Program-made: the position numbers and the translations under genes
Part shown: piece after piece, positions 43,826-53,365 of the stretch
Layout of the letters: the number at the start of each line of letters is the position of its first letter
How positions within the stretch are numbered: the first letter of the stretch is position 1
The notes under the pieces: generated by a model
Databases searched by the model: none
The model's input: the letters and a program-made list of their open reading frames with translations, nothing else
Told to the model about the DNA's origin: nothing
Assembly (NCBI GenBank): GCA_963762635.1
Contig: CAVXLQ010000018.1
Location: 620,001 to 684,000 of the forward strand
Reading direction: 5' to 3'
Source: Tenggerimyces sp963762635
GTDB lineage: Bacteria; Actinomycetota; Actinomycetes; Propionibacteriales; Actinopolymorphaceae
Length of the DNA: 64,000 nt

Positions 43826-44724
43826 GTACGTTGACCTCGACCCGCGCCGTCACGTGGGCACGCCGAAGGACGGCGATCGCCAGGTTCTGGCGCTCGTTCC
43901 GCCGCCAGCCGACCGGCCTCGCGGGCCTGATCGCACTTGTCGTCATCATCTCGATCGCGCTCCTCGCACCGGTGATCACCGACGAGAACGGTCTCGACGT
44001 CACCCAGGCACCGGGCGAACGGCTCGAGCCACCGAGCTGGCAGTTCCCGCTCGGCACCGACGAGACCGGCAGATCCGTTCTGGTGTTGACGATCTGGGGT
44101 ACGAGGGTGTCGCTGCTCATCGGCATCACGGCGACGTTGCTGGCGATGCTGATCGGTGCGGCGATCGGCATCGCGGCCGGGCACTTCGGCGGCCGGATCG
44201 CCGCGGTCCTCATGCGCGTCACGGACTGGTTCATCGTGCTGCCGCGACTCGTCCTCGCGATCTCGTTGGCAGCCGTACTCGGACCGAGCCTGCTCACGAT
44301 CATCGTCGCGATCGGCGTCACCTCCTGGGCTGGCACGGCGAGGCTGATCCGCGCGCAGACGTTGTCGGTCGAAGGCCGCCCGTATCTCGAACGGGCCAAG
44401 GCGTTAGGCGCCGGGCACTGGCATCAGATGACGCGGCACGTGCTGCCGAACATCATGCCGCTGATCCTCGCGAGCACCACGCTGGAGGTCGCGAGCGCGG
44501 TGCTTGCCGAAGCCACGTTGGCGTTCCTCGGTCTCGGCGACCCGTCGCGGGTGTCGTGGGGAACGATGCTGAGCCGCGCGAACTCCTCCGGCGCGGTCAC
44601 GTACGGCGCGTGGTGGTACCTCCTGCCACCCGGCATCGCGATCCTGTGTGTCGTGCTGTGCTTCACCTTGGTGGGTCGGGCGCTCGAGTCGGTCTTCAAC
44701 CCACGGCTGCGAGGTGGGTCCTGA
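43822..44724 (+). CDS. Dpp/Opp-type ABC transporter permease (DppC-like)
   Basis: This 300-residue protein starts at an ATG overlapping the previous stop. It contains the DppC N-terminal span and the LGTDETGRSVL motif, VTDWFIVLPRLVLAI, an EAA-like loop PYLERAKALGAGHWHQMTRH, and ATLAFLGLGDPSRVSWG. It is the second half of the importer channel. Its TGA shares one base with the ATG of the first ATPase gene. Confidence 0.93.
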   Translation: MSTLTSTRAVTWARRRTAIARFWRSFRRQPTGLAGLIALVVIISIALLAPVITDENGLDVTQAPGERLEPPSWQFPLGTDETGRSVLVLTIWGTRVSLLIGITATLLAMLIGAAIGIAAGHFGGRIAAVLMRVTDWFIVLPRLVLAISLAAVLGPSLLTIIVAIGVTSWAGTARLIRAQTLSVEGRPYLERAKALGAGHWHQMTRHVLPNIMPLILASTTLEVASAVLAEATLAFLGLGDPSRVSWGTMLSRANSSGAVTYGAWWYLLPPGIAILCVVLCFTLVGRALESVFNPRLRGGS

Positions 44725-45698
44725 TGCCGTTGCTCGAGATCCGGAACCTGGCGATCACCTACCACGGTTCGCGCGGTGACGTTCCTGCCGTACGAGGCGT
44801 CGACCTGACCCTCAACGCGGGCCAAACGCTCGGCGTGGCTGGGGAGTCCGGCTGCGGCAAGTCCACGTTGGCACTCGCTCTGTTGCGTCTGTTGCCGGCC
44901 GGGACGACGACCACCGGCGAGATCCTGCTCGACGGCGAGGACGTCCTCACGATGTCGTGGGGCCGGCTGCGCGCGGTGCGCTGGGCGGGAACGTCGATCG
45001 TCTTCCAGGGCGCGATGCACTCGTTGAACGCCGTCCACCGGGTCGGCCGGCAGATCGCCGAGCCGATCCTGCTGCACGAGAAGGTCTCCGAGGCCGAGGC
45101 GAACCGCCGGGCGGTCGAGCTCCTCGCGCAGGTGGGGCTCCCGGAGTGGCGCGCGCGGAGCTACCCGCACGAGCTGTCCGGCGGGCAGCGGCAGCGCGTG
45201 ATGATCGCGATGGCGTTGGCGTGCTCGCCGAAGCTGATCGTCGCCGACGAGGCGACGACGGCACTCGACGTGATGATCCAGGCGCAGGTGCTGCAGCTGA
45301 TCGGGCGGCTCGTCGCCGAACGTGACATCGGGCTGCTGATGATCAGCCACGACCTGTCGGTGCTGTCGGACACGTGCCAGCAGCTCGCCGTGATGTACGC
45401 CGGCCGCGTGGTGGAGTACGGACCGTCGTCCGAGGTGTTCTCCGATCCGCAGCACCCGTACGCGGCGGCGCTGGCGAACGCGTTCCCGACAATCGGCGAC
45501 CTCGCCGCGAGACGGACTCCGCGCGGGCTGGGCGGCGACCCGCCCGACCCGACGGACATCCCGAGCGGGTGCCCGTTCCACCCGCGTTGCCCGGTCGCCC
45601 TCGACGAGTGCTCCTCGACCGATGTCGAGCTGTGGCCGGCGGGACCCGGACACGAGGCCGCGTGCGTGCGCGTTCCGGCAGCAGGGAGGACGGCGTGA
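44724..45698 (+). CDS. Dpp/Opp-type ABC transporter ATPase (DppD-like)
   Basis: The 324-residue ATPase has Walker A GESGCGKS near residues 40-47, Q-loop FQGAMHSLNAVHRVG, signature LSGGQRQR, Walker B IVADEATTALD, the switch His in ISHDLSVL, and the oligopeptide-transporter C-terminal cysteine motif CPFHPRCPVALDEC that holds an iron-sulfur cluster in related proteins. Its stop overlaps the next gene start (GTGA). Confidence 0.93.
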   Translation: MPLLEIRNLAITYHGSRGDVPAVRGVDLTLNAGQTLGVAGESGCGKSTLALALLRLLPAGTTTTGEILLDGEDVLTMSWGRLRAVRWAGTSIVFQGAMHSLNAVHRVGRQIAEPILLHEKVSEAEANRRAVELLAQVGLPEWRARSYPHELSGGQRQRVMIAMALACSPKLIVADEATTALDVMIQAQVLQLIGRLVAERDIGLLMISHDLSVLSDTCQQLAVMYAGRVVEYGPSSEVFSDPQHPYAAALANAFPTIGDLAARRTPRGLGGDPPDPTDIPSGCPFHPRCPVALDECSSTDVELWPAGPGHEAACVRVPAAGRTA

Positions 45699-46684
45699 CG
45701 GAGCCGGTGTTGTCCGTACGCGGGCTGTCGGTGGACTTCAGCGTCCGCGGCGGGCGGAAGGCGCGGGCCGTCGACGGTGTCGACCTCGACCTGCAGCCGG
45801 GCGAGGTGCTCGCACTCGCCGGCGAGTCCGGGTGCGGCAAGACCACGTTGGCGCGGACGCTGCTGGGGCTGGTCAAGCCCTCCGCGGGAACGGTGTCGCA
45901 CAACGGGACGCCGCTCGCATACAACGCGGGCGCGCTGAAGAGGTACCGGCGCGCGGTGCAGCTCGTCCTGCAGGACCCGACGGGCGCGCTGAACCCGCGG
46001 CACACGGTCTACGAGGCGGTGGCCGAGGGCCTGCGCATCCACGGCATGGTCGACAACGAGCGCGAACGGGTCGCGGCGGCGCTGTCGAAATGCGGGCTGC
46101 GGCCGGCGGAGCGGTTCTTCCTCACGTACCCGCACGAGCTGTCCGGCGGGCAGCGGCAGCGGGTCGTGATCGCCGGCGCGCTGGTGCTCGAGCCGTCGGT
46201 GATCATCGCGGACGAGCCGGTGGCGTCCCTCGACGCGTCGGTGCGAGGCGAGATCCTGTCGCTGCTGTTGCAACTACGCGACGACTTCGGCCTTGCCGCG
46301 TTGGTCGTCACGCACGACCTCGGGCTGGCGTGGTCGATCGCGGACCGGCTGGCGGTGATGTACCTCGGTCGGATCGTCGAGTCGGGGTCGGTGGAACAGG
46401 TGCTGACGGCGCCGTCGCACCCGTACACGCGGGCGCTGGTGTCCGTCCTGCCGGACTCCCCGATCGCCGCGCCGGTGGTGCTCGCCGGAGAGCCGCCGGA
46501 CGTCACCCAGATCCCCGGCGGGTGCCGCTTCCACCCGCGCTGCCAGGAGCTCGCCTCCGGCGAAGCCGCCGCGGCCGGGGTGGACGGGCTCTGCCGCGGC
46601 ACGGCGTTGCCCGTCCTGTCGCCCAACCCGGCGTCGCACTCGGTGGCCTGTCACCTGCACGCCGCCCGCGTCGCTACCAGGTGA
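45695..46684 (+). CDS. Dpp/Opp-type ABC transporter ATPase (DppF-like)
   Basis: The 329-residue ATPase starts at GTG 45695, overlapping the preceding stop, with GGGAGGA upstream. It shows Walker A GESGCGKT, Q-loop LQDPTGALNPRHTV, signature LSGGQRQR, Walker B IIADEPVASLD, the switch His in VTHDLGLAWS and a C-terminal FHPRCQEL remnant of the cysteine motif with fewer Cys than its partner. It completes the importer. It converges with the decayed hydrolase gene, overlapping it by 11 bases. Confidence 0.93.
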   Translation: MTEPVLSVRGLSVDFSVRGGRKARAVDGVDLDLQPGEVLALAGESGCGKTTLARTLLGLVKPSAGTVSHNGTPLAYNAGALKRYRRAVQLVLQDPTGALNPRHTVYEAVAEGLRIHGMVDNERERVAAALSKCGLRPAERFFLTYPHELSGGQRQRVVIAGALVLEPSVIIADEPVASLDASVRGEILSLLLQLRDDFGLAALVVTHDLGLAWSIADRLAVMYLGRIVESGSVEQVLTAPSHPYTRALVSVLPDSPIAAPVVLAGEPPDVTQIPGGCRFHPRCQELASGEAAAAGVDGLCRGTALPVLSPNPASHSVACHLHAARVATR

Positions 46685-48913
46685 CCTCGACGTCGCGAGC
46701 CCGGTCGTACGCCGACGCCCACTGGTAGCCGGGAGCGGTGATCCGCAACGGTTGGAAGCCGATCTGCCCGGACGCCGCGCCAATGCCCTCCGAGACGCCC
46801 GACGCGCGACCGTCCAAGCCGGCCGTCATGGTGAGGTATCGCCCGCCCAGCTTGGTGAAACGCCCCTCCACCGAGGCGGCGACGGGCTCGCCGGTCACGC
46901 GGTCCACGACCTGGAGCCGGACCGTCGCGACACCGCCCGACACGGTCACGGTCAGCTCGTCAACAACGAGTTGACGAAGGCCGCTGCCGGTGGTCGTGGC
47001 GGACGTGAGCGACGACAGAGGGCTCGATCTTCCCCGTCACATCGACGGCGGCGACGCGGTAGTAGTACCTGGTGGCGGGCAGCAACCCCTCGTCGGTGAA
47101 CTCAAGTCCACGCGAATGCCCTGCCAGCGTTGCGGGTCCGTCGGGATCGGTCGACCGATAGACGTTGTAGTGCTGCACCTCGGTGTCGTCGAACGCCCTG
47201 CCGTACCGGACGTCGAATGGCCCGTTGGTCGAACGTCTCCGCGGTCGGTGCCCCGCTCACCGCGCTGGGAGGCGCGACGTCGTTCGGCAGCGGCGGAAGT
47301 ACCGCCTGTGGTCCCCATGCCGACGGCAGCTCCCGGATCGGGTCGTAGTGGTGCATCGCGATGCCACCGAACGCCGGACTCGAGCCGAACGCGTCGTACA
47401 CCTTGGCGAGCTCGCGTTCGGCGACCGTACGTCCCTCCTCCCGGAACGTGATCACCTCCGGGTCGCCGCTCCACGCGATGTCCAGCGTCTCCACGCCGAT
47501 CACGACCGAGTGCGGCTTGCCGATCGCCTCGGCGTACGCGAGCTCGGTCTGTGCCTGCGCGATGATGCCGGCCGACCCGTCCGCGGTGTCGCGGTAGTCC
47601 ATGATCGAGATGTAGTCGACCAGATCCTGGATGTGCTCGCTGAGCGGCTTGGTCTGGCCCTTCCACTCGATGTCGGCGCAGCAGGTGCTCGTGTCCAGCC
47701 AGCGCGGGATCGCGGGACCGAAGACGAGCCCGGAGCCGGCGGCGTCGCGACGTTCGATCAGTTTCTCCAACACCTGCAGCCATTCCAGCTGCAGCGCGGG
47801 CTTGCTGCTGCCGAAGGACGGGTGGATGTACGGTTCGATGTCGACGTTCACGCCGTCGAACCGTTCGTCCGGCTTGCTCGCGAGGTTGTAGTTGAGGACC
47901 TTCTCGAACTCGGCGACCGCGCGTGCGTGGTAGGGCTCCAGCCCGCCGAGGAACGGTGGCTGCGTGCCGCCGGCGATCGTCGCGTAGACGGTGAAGCCGT
48001 GCGCGTGTGCCCAGCGCAGGAAGTCGCGCACCTCGGCCCGGGTGTCACGGAGCATGTCGACGTCGCCGAGCCGGTCGACGCCGAAGTACAGCGTGGTGAT
48101 CGGTCGCGAGCCAAACGTCTCGGTGTCGTTCGCCACCGTCTCGAGCAGTCGTCGCGAGCCGCGGTTGAGGACGAGGTTGTACGTCGCCCACTCCCAGATC
48201 CACATCGCGCGATCCTGCGAACGCACCCGTACCGGCTCCGAGACGGCGTCGCCCACGCGGACGTAGACGGTCGGGCTGGAGCCGGTGTGGCCGCGAACGT
48301 CGATCGCGCGGGCCTCGATGCTCGCCATCACGTCGCCGCGCGCATCCCAGGCGTAGGTGTAGCCCCCGGGCCGTCTCAGCGCTCGCTGCCAGGCGCCGCC
48401 GTTGATCCGCACCGAGACCTCGCGGAGCCCGTTGCGCGCGGCGACGTCGACCTTGATCGGCGTCTTCCCCCGGACCGCGGCCCGGTCGCCGGGACTCACC
48501 ACGGTGACGACGGGAACGTTGGCGCGCACGTTGTCCACGCGCAGCAGGACCGGCGCCGACCAGACGTGGTAGCGGGTGTCCGTTCGGCTGCCGCGCACCG
48601 ACACCTCGAGCTCGCCGTCGAGGTCGGCCGTGTCGAGGTCGTAGTACCAGCTGCCGGAGTCGTCGGCGTCCGGGTCGATCGCGTGGACGCGTGGCGTGGA
48701 CCGTCCGTCGAGCACGATCGACAGGTCGTACGCCTCGGTGTAGCTCCCGCTGAGGCGGACGGTGCCGACGGGGAGGGTCGCGCCGTCGGCATGCGAGTCG
48801 ATGCTGATCGACGGCTCCGGTGCGGCCTGCGCGGACGGCGCGGAGACCGTCGCGACGGCCAGAACGGCTCCCAGGATGATGCGTCCGACGAGCATCAAAT
48901 GATCTCCACTCAT
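46674..48913 (-). pseudogene. Secreted GH18-like hydrolase with FN3 domain, broken by two frameshifts
   Basis: The reading begins at ATG 48913 after GGAGGGG, with a signal peptide (LGAVLAVATVSAPSAQA), two beta-sandwich domains (to about residue 190) and a TIM barrel with DGVNVDIEPY, the acidic motif of GH18-type enzymes. The frame is lost near 47220: GPFDVRYGRAFDDTEVQHY, an obvious fibronectin-III strand, continues in another frame. A second shift near 47015 moves the sequence after GKIEP to LSSLTSATTTGSGLRQLVVD, which runs on to the final stop at 46674. Joined, it would be a protein of about 745 residues. Two breaks in about 200 bases mean decay or local sequence error. The neighbouring regulator is also broken. 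Confidence 0.75.
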
Positions 48914-48978
48914 GAGGATCCCCTCCAGTGGTGGCACCAGACGGAAAGCGCGGTGAACGTCCCCACCTGGTCCTGGTG

Positions 48979-50053
48979 GTGGAGGCCAAGGACCGCGACT
49001 TGCCCATCGTTCTGAGGTTCTAATTGAGTCCCTCCCCGGCGACCTCCTGCAGCGTACGGCTGATCGCGATCCACGGCGTCGGCCTGAACACCGTGCGCCG
49101 GGCCGTGCGGACCCTGGTCGCGGAGAGCCTGGTCCGGCGGCGGCGGGGCTCCGGCACGTTCGTCGAGGAGTCGGTCGCCGCGGCGGGCCTCGGGCCGCGG
49201 CCGCGCTTCGTGGGGGTCCTCGTCCCGTCGACGTCGTACGTCTATCCGCGGGTGATCTTCGGCGTCGAACGGGTCATGACCGCTGCCGGCGTGCAGGTGA
49301 TCCTGGCGAGCTCGGAGTACGACGTGGAGCTCGAGGCCGCCCAGCTGCGGCGGCTCCTGGACGCCGCCGCGGAGGGCTTGCTGATCGTTCCCAACCTGCA
49401 CCTGCACCCCGATGCCGCTCGCCGGATCGCGGAGCTGCGCGCGTTGCCGGTGCCGTACGTCCTGATGGAACGCCGCCCGGCCGAGCCGGCGCCGGACGAC
49501 GACACGAGCTACGTCTGCACCGACGTCGTGGGCGGCGCGTAGGGCGGTCCGGCACCTGGCGGAGGCCGGGCATCGGCGGATCGGGACTGGGCGCGTGGGT
49601 ACGGCGACCTCGGATGCCGTGGCTCTAGGGTTCGAGCGGGCGATCGCCGACTTCTCCCTGCCGCGGCTTCCGGCCGCTGTCGTACGACGGGACGAGTGGT
49701 CGACCGACGACCTGGCCGGGTACGCGGCGAGCTGCGCGGCGCACGAGGTCACCGCGGCCTTCTGCCTCGGCGACCGCGAGGCAGCCGCCCTGCTCCCCCA
49801 CGCACGTGCCGTGGGCCTGACGGTGCCGGAGCGGCTCGCGGTGATCAGCTACGACGACGAGGTCGCCTCGCTGGCGGAGGTCCCGCTGACCGCGATCTCG
49901 CCGCCGAAGGAGGAGGTCGGCCAGGTGGCCGCCGAGCTCCTCCTCCGTCGCATCGCGGGCACAACCACGCCGCGACGCGTCGAACTTCAACCCCGCTTGG
50001 TGATGCGGTCGTCGGTCAGAGCACCAGCGGAAGCCGCCACACGTCCAGGATGA
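48979..50053 (+). pseudogene. GntR/LacI hybrid regulator (AraR-like), multiply frameshifted
   Basis: Pieces in alternating frames reconstruct one regulator: VEAKDRDLPIVLRF from GTG 48979, then EVLIESLPGDLLQ in the next frame (about 49014-49052), then SVRLIAIHGVGLNTVRRAV and SGTFVEES back in the first frame (a GntR winged helix). The LacI-type sensor follows (FVGVLVPSTSYVYPRVIFGVE) until TAG 49542, where the frame shifts and RRAVRHLAEAGHRRIG, a hallmark LacI segment, resumes and runs to 50053 (VPLTAISPPKEEVG). An intact homologue would be about 355 residues and bind a sugar. It is divergent from the broken hydrolase, its likely former target. Confidence 0.78.
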
Positions 50054-50990
50054 GGACCTGCCGCATGCCGACGGACAGGTAGAGCCCGAGCGCCGGCGTG
50101 GGGTTGTTGGTGTCGACGTGCAGGTACGTCGCGTCGCGGCCTTGTGCGGCGTCGTCGGCGAACGCCTGGTGCAGGAGGAACTTCGCCAGGCCCCTGCCAC
50201 GCGCCTCTTCGCGTACGCCGAGGCGGAGGACGTAGCCGCAGTTCTCGTCCTCGACGAACTGGTCGTTGTTCTCGCGCATCGCGACCGGCTTGCCGTCGAG
50301 CTCGAGCACCGTCAGCTGGGACCAGGCGAACAGGTCGTTCTTCTCCCTGATCTCGAACCATTCGTCGTACGGGCGGACGGAGAAGCCGAACTGGCCGGCG
50401 AACGCGGCGAGGACGATGTCGTACGCGGCCCGCCGGACGTCCTCGCCCTCGTCTCCTCGCCGCTGCGTCACGCCCGGCGGGAGCTCCGGCTGGGGTCGCG
50501 GCTCGGTGTGGTCGATGCGCATGCGGTGGAACGTCGTGCCGAACGTGAAGCCGTACTCGTTCGCCAGCGCGCGCAACGGCTCGTCCGGCCGGTAGACGGT
50601 GAGGTCGACTCGCACCCGCTTCAGCTCGCGCTCGCGGGCGATCTCGCCGGAGCGGTCGATCACCTTGTCGAGCAGCCAGCGCATCAGGTACGGGTTGGCC
50701 GAGGCGGCCTCGACGTCGAACGACTCGACGTCCTGGTCGGCATAGACACAGCCGTACCCGACGGGTGTGCCCGCGGCGTCGTGCACCAGCCACGCGCCGG
50801 TCGCGATGTCCAGCCCGGGCTCGTCGAGGTTGTTGTGGATGTCCTCGAGCGTCAGGTCGGCGAACCCGACCGCCTCGGTGTTGTAGGCCGCGAAGAGGTC
50901 GAAGATCGTCTGCGCGTCGTCCGTCGTCGGCGGCCGTACGGTGTGGCCCGCCGGGAGCGGCCGGGTGACTGCTGTGTCCATGCGGGTCAT
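50016..50990 (-). CDS. GNAT acetyltransferase with two GNAT domains
   Basis: The 324-residue protein has two GNAT folds. The first (about 15-150) has VGYGCVYADQDVE but a poor acetyl-CoA loop, so it may be structural. The second (about 170-324) has LRLGVREEARGRGLAKFLL, the R-x-x-G-x-G/A acetyl-CoA motif, and ATYLHVDTNNPTPALGLYLSVGM. The layout matches mycothiol-synthase-like double GNATs, but the substrate is unknown. Start is ATG 50990 or 50981; neither has a clear ribosome site, and leaderless translation is possible. Its end overlaps the broken regulator by 38 bases. Confidence 0.88.
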   Translation of the reverse strand: MTRMDTAVTRPLPAGHTVRPPTTDDAQTIFDLFAAYNTEAVGFADLTLEDIHNNLDEPGLDIATGAWLVHDAAGTPVGYGCVYADQDVESFDVEAASANPYLMRWLLDKVIDRSGEIARERELKRVRVDLTVYRPDEPLRALANEYGFTFGTTFHRMRIDHTEPRPQPELPPGVTQRRGDEGEDVRRAAYDIVLAAFAGQFGFSVRPYDEWFEIREKNDLFAWSQLTVLELDGKPVAMRENNDQFVEDENCGYVLRLGVREEARGRGLAKFLLHQAFADDAAQGRDATYLHVDTNNPTPALGLYLSVGMRQVLILDVWRLPLVL

Positions 50991-51061
50991 GGTGCGGTGT
51001 GGGAGGCGCCTTGTCGACGACATTTGCCCAATTGGGCAATCGGCGCTGCGTTTCTGGGCAG

Positions 51062-51829
51062 TCAGCTGATCCGGCGGCGGTAGATCACGATCGCGAAGAC
51101 GTACGAAACGAGGAGGATGCCGGCACACCAGGCGAGGGCTATCCAGCTGTCGTTGCCGACCTGCTGTTGGGTGAGGAGGTCGCGGATCGTGTTGACGATC
51201 GAGGTGACTGGTTGGTGTTCGGCGAAGGCGCGTACGGGGCCGGGCATGGTGTCGGTGGGGACGAAGGCCGAGCTGAGGAACGGCAGGAAGATCAGCGGGT
51301 ACGAGAACGCGCTCGCGCCGTCCACCGACTTCGCCGACAGGCCCGCGATCACGGCGAGCCAGGTCACCGCGAGCGTGAAGAGGATCAGGATGCCGGCAAC
51401 GGCCAGCCAGGCTCCGACGCCGGCGCCTGAGCGGAAGCCCATGACGAGGGCGACCGCGATGACGACGACGAGCGAGATCAGGTTGGCGACCAGCGAGGTC
51501 AGCACGTGGCCCCACAGGACGCCCGATCTCGCGATCGGCAGCGACTGGAAGCGCTCGAAGATCCCGTTGGTGAGATCCATGAAGAGCCGGAACGCGGTGT
51601 AGGCGACGCCGGACGCGATCGTTATGAGCAGGATGCCGGGCAGGAGGTAGTTGACGTACGAACCTGCCTTCGAACCGGTGTCGATCGCGCCGCCGAACAC
51701 GTAGACGAACAGCAACATCATGGCGATCGGCATCAGTGCCGTGGTGATGATGGTGTCGGGGCTTCGCGTGATGTGGCGGAGAGATCTGCCAAGCAGGACA
51801 GCGGTATCGCCGAAGAAGTGTGTGGTCAT
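51062..51829 (-). CDS. ABC-2 type exporter permease (second DrrB-like system)
   Basis: The 255-residue protein has six predicted spans and the ABC-2 layout: GRSLRHITRSPDTIITTALMP, YVNYLLPGILLITIASGV, MGFRSGAGVGAWL and FLSSAFVPTDTMPGPVRAFAE. It pairs with the ATPase ending 9 bases upstream of its start. It is only distantly similar to the permease at 36660. Last gene of the PadR operon. Confidence 0.92.
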   Translation of the reverse strand: MTTHFFGDTAVLLGRSLRHITRSPDTIITTALMPIAMMLLFVYVFGGAIDTGSKAGSYVNYLLPGILLITIASGVAYTAFRLFMDLTNGIFERFQSLPIARSGVLWGHVLTSLVANLISLVVVIAVALVMGFRSGAGVGAWLAVAGILILFTLAVTWLAVIAGLSAKSVDGASAFSYPLIFLPFLSSAFVPTDTMPGPVRAFAEHQPVTSIVNTIRDLLTQQQVGNDSWIALAWCAGILLVSYVFAIVIYRRRIS

Positions 51830-51838
51830 GGTGGTTCC

Positions 51839-52591
51839 CTACTTGCCGGTGATGGCGAGGAAGACGTCCTCGAGGGTCGGCTGCTTCTCGACGTACTCGA
51901 CCTTGGCGGGTGGCAGGAGCTGCTTGAGCTCGGCGAGGGTGCCGTTGACGATGATCCTTCCCTCATGGAGGATCGCGATCCGGTCCGCGAGCTTCTCGGC
52001 CTCGTCGAGGTACTGGGTGGTGAGCAGCACCGTGGTGCCTTGGCCGGCGAGCTTCTTGACCGTGTCCCAGACTTCGATGCGGGCTTGGGGATCGAGGCCG
52101 GTGGTGGGTTCGTCGAGGAAGATGACCGGTGGGCTCCCGATCAGGCTCATCGCGATGTCCAGCCTTCTGCGCATGCCGCCGGAGTAGGTCGCCGCTCGCC
52201 GTCCGCCCGCGTCGGCGAGCTGGAAGCGCGCGAGGAGGTCGTCGGCGATCCTGCCCGGGTCTTTCAGGTGTCGCAGCCTGGCGACGAGGACGAGGTTCTC
52301 CCGTCCGGTGAGGATCTCGTCGACCGCCGCGAACTGGCCGGTGAGACTGATCGACTCCCGTACCTGCGCCGCCTTGGCATTGACGTCGAAGCCGTTCACG
52401 CTGGCCTTGCCGGCGTCGGCTTTGAGCAACGTGGACAGGATCCTGACGACCGTGGTCTTGCCGGCCCCGTTCGAGCCGAGCAGGGCGAAGATGCTGCCCC
52501 GCTCCACGGCGAAGTCCACTCCGCGCAGGACGTGGAGATCCTTGTACGACTTCTCCAACCCCTGCACGAGGATCACAGGCGGCGTCGCCAT
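51839..52591 (-). CDS. ABC exporter ATPase (second DrrA-like system)
   Basis: The 250-residue ATPase starts at ATG 52591, sharing one base with the stop of the DUF1048 gene (TGATG). It has Walker A GSNGAGKT (Ser in place of the usual Pro), signature YSGGM, Walker B IFLDEPTTGLDP and LLTTQYLDEAEKLAD. The C-terminal DrrA extension is shorter than in the 35716 copy. With the downstream permease it exports an unknown, probably hydrophobic compound. Confidence 0.93.
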   Translation of the reverse strand: MATPPVILVQGLEKSYKDLHVLRGVDFAVERGSIFALLGSNGAGKTTVVRILSTLLKADAGKASVNGFDVNAKAAQVRESISLTGQFAAVDEILTGRENLVLVARLRHLKDPGRIADDLLARFQLADAGGRRAATYSGGMRRRLDIAMSLIGSPPVIFLDEPTTGLDPQARIEVWDTVKKLAGQGTTVLLTTQYLDEAEKLADRIAILHEGRIIVNGTLAELKQLLPPAKVEYVEKQPTLEDVFLAITGK

Positions 52592-52944
52592 CAGACGTCT
52601 TCTCCGGCGGCGCGCGCGATGGCCTGGGTCAGCCGATTCCGTTCCCTGCTTCGCCAGCCGTCCCCGTAGTTGCGTACGAACGCCTCGACGAACTCCACGG
52701 GATCGTCGCCGACGATCTCGCGGATCGGGGTGCTGCTGGCCGCGCTCTGCTCGAACAGGTCGATCAGGTCCTCGAACATCTTGGTCCCGCCGTCCCCCGG
52801 CCCGGCGATCATCGTGTAGCGCTCGATCGCCTCGACCGTCGCGCGATAGTTCTCGGGCAGCTGGCGCGTGCGCGCCTTGTACTGCCGCCAACGCTTCTTC
52901 TCGTCGAGCGACCCGGTGAGCAGCTCGATCCACCCTGCGGCCAT
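52591..52944 (-). CDS. DUF1048 family protein
   Basis: The 117-residue helical protein (MAAGWIELLTGSLDEKKRW, PENYRATVEAIERYTM, GDPVEFVEAFVRNY-like GDDPVEFVEAFVRNY) matches DUF1048, a small family found beside PadR regulators and ABC exporters in Gram-positive bacteria. It has no recognisable catalytic motif and may modulate PadR or the exporter. The start is only 2 bases past the padR-like stop. Confidence 0.85.
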   Translation of the reverse strand: MAAGWIELLTGSLDEKKRWRQYKARTRQLPENYRATVEAIERYTMIAGPGDGGTKMFEDLIDLFEQSAASSTPIREIVGDDPVEFVEAFVRNYGDGWRSRERNRLTQAIARAAGEDV

Positions 52945-52946
52945 GG

Positions 52947-53276
52947 CTATCTGTCCCCTTCGCGGAGCTGTTCGAGCCGTTCCGTGAGGAAGCTCCAGTT
53001 CTTCCAGAACTCTTCGAGGTAGGCGCGCCCTTGGGCGTTCAGCGAGTACACCTTGCGCGGCGGGCCCTTGTCGGACGCGACCTTCACGACGTCGACATAG
53101 CCGCGCTGCTCGACCCTGATGAGCAGCGCGTAGACGGTGCCCTCCGCGATGTCGGAGAAGCCCCGGTCCCGCAGCCACGCGGTGATCTCGTAGCCGTACG
53201 CGGGACGCACGACCAGGATCGCGAGGACGACCCCCTCCAACGTGCCCTTGAGCATCTCCGTCAGTTGCTTGCCCAC
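52947..53276 (-). CDS. PadR-family transcriptional regulator
   Basis: The 109-residue protein has the PadR winged helix: LKGTLEGVVLAILVVRPAYGYEI, a wing with SDIAEGTVYALLIRVEQRGYV and GPPRKVYSLNAQGRAYLEEF, then a dimer helix. It probably represses its own operon, including the exporter, and releases DNA on binding a toxic ligand. GTG start at 53276. Its promoter carries a palindromic operator. Confidence 0.93.
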   Translation of the reverse strand: MGKQLTEMLKGTLEGVVLAILVVRPAYGYEITAWLRDRGFSDIAEGTVYALLIRVEQRGYVDVVKVASDKGPPRKVYSLNAQGRAYLEEFWKNWSFLTERLEQLREGDR

Positions 53277-53287
53277 GGCACCCCTTA

Positions 53288-53343
53288 GCTATTCAGTGTT
53301 ACTGATTACCGCTATATAGTATCGCCGAATAGCGCGAACACAA
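53288..53343 (-). promoter_or_regulatory. PadR-operon promoter with nested palindromic operator
   Basis: Reading the minus strand, TTGTGT (53343-53338) and TACTAT (53321-53316) are 16 bases apart. The -10 overlaps a perfect CTATATAG palindrome (53312-53319), and 7-bp arms GCTATTC/GAATAGC flank it at 53288-53294 and 53327-53333. The region is AT-rich, unlike its surroundings, and fits PadR autoregulation. The NUDIX gene is divergent from here. Confidence 0.6.
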
Positions 53344-53365
53344 GCGCCGCTGCGAGAGTGTCCGC

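Noticed and set aside
46960..47178. Separate 72-residue gene
   Set aside because: It starts in the middle of a fibronectin-III strand continued from the upstream frame, so it is part of the broken hydrolase.
49595..50053. Independent 152-residue regulator gene
   Set aside because: It is the C-terminal half of a LacI sensor domain whose N-terminal part lies directly upstream in another frame.
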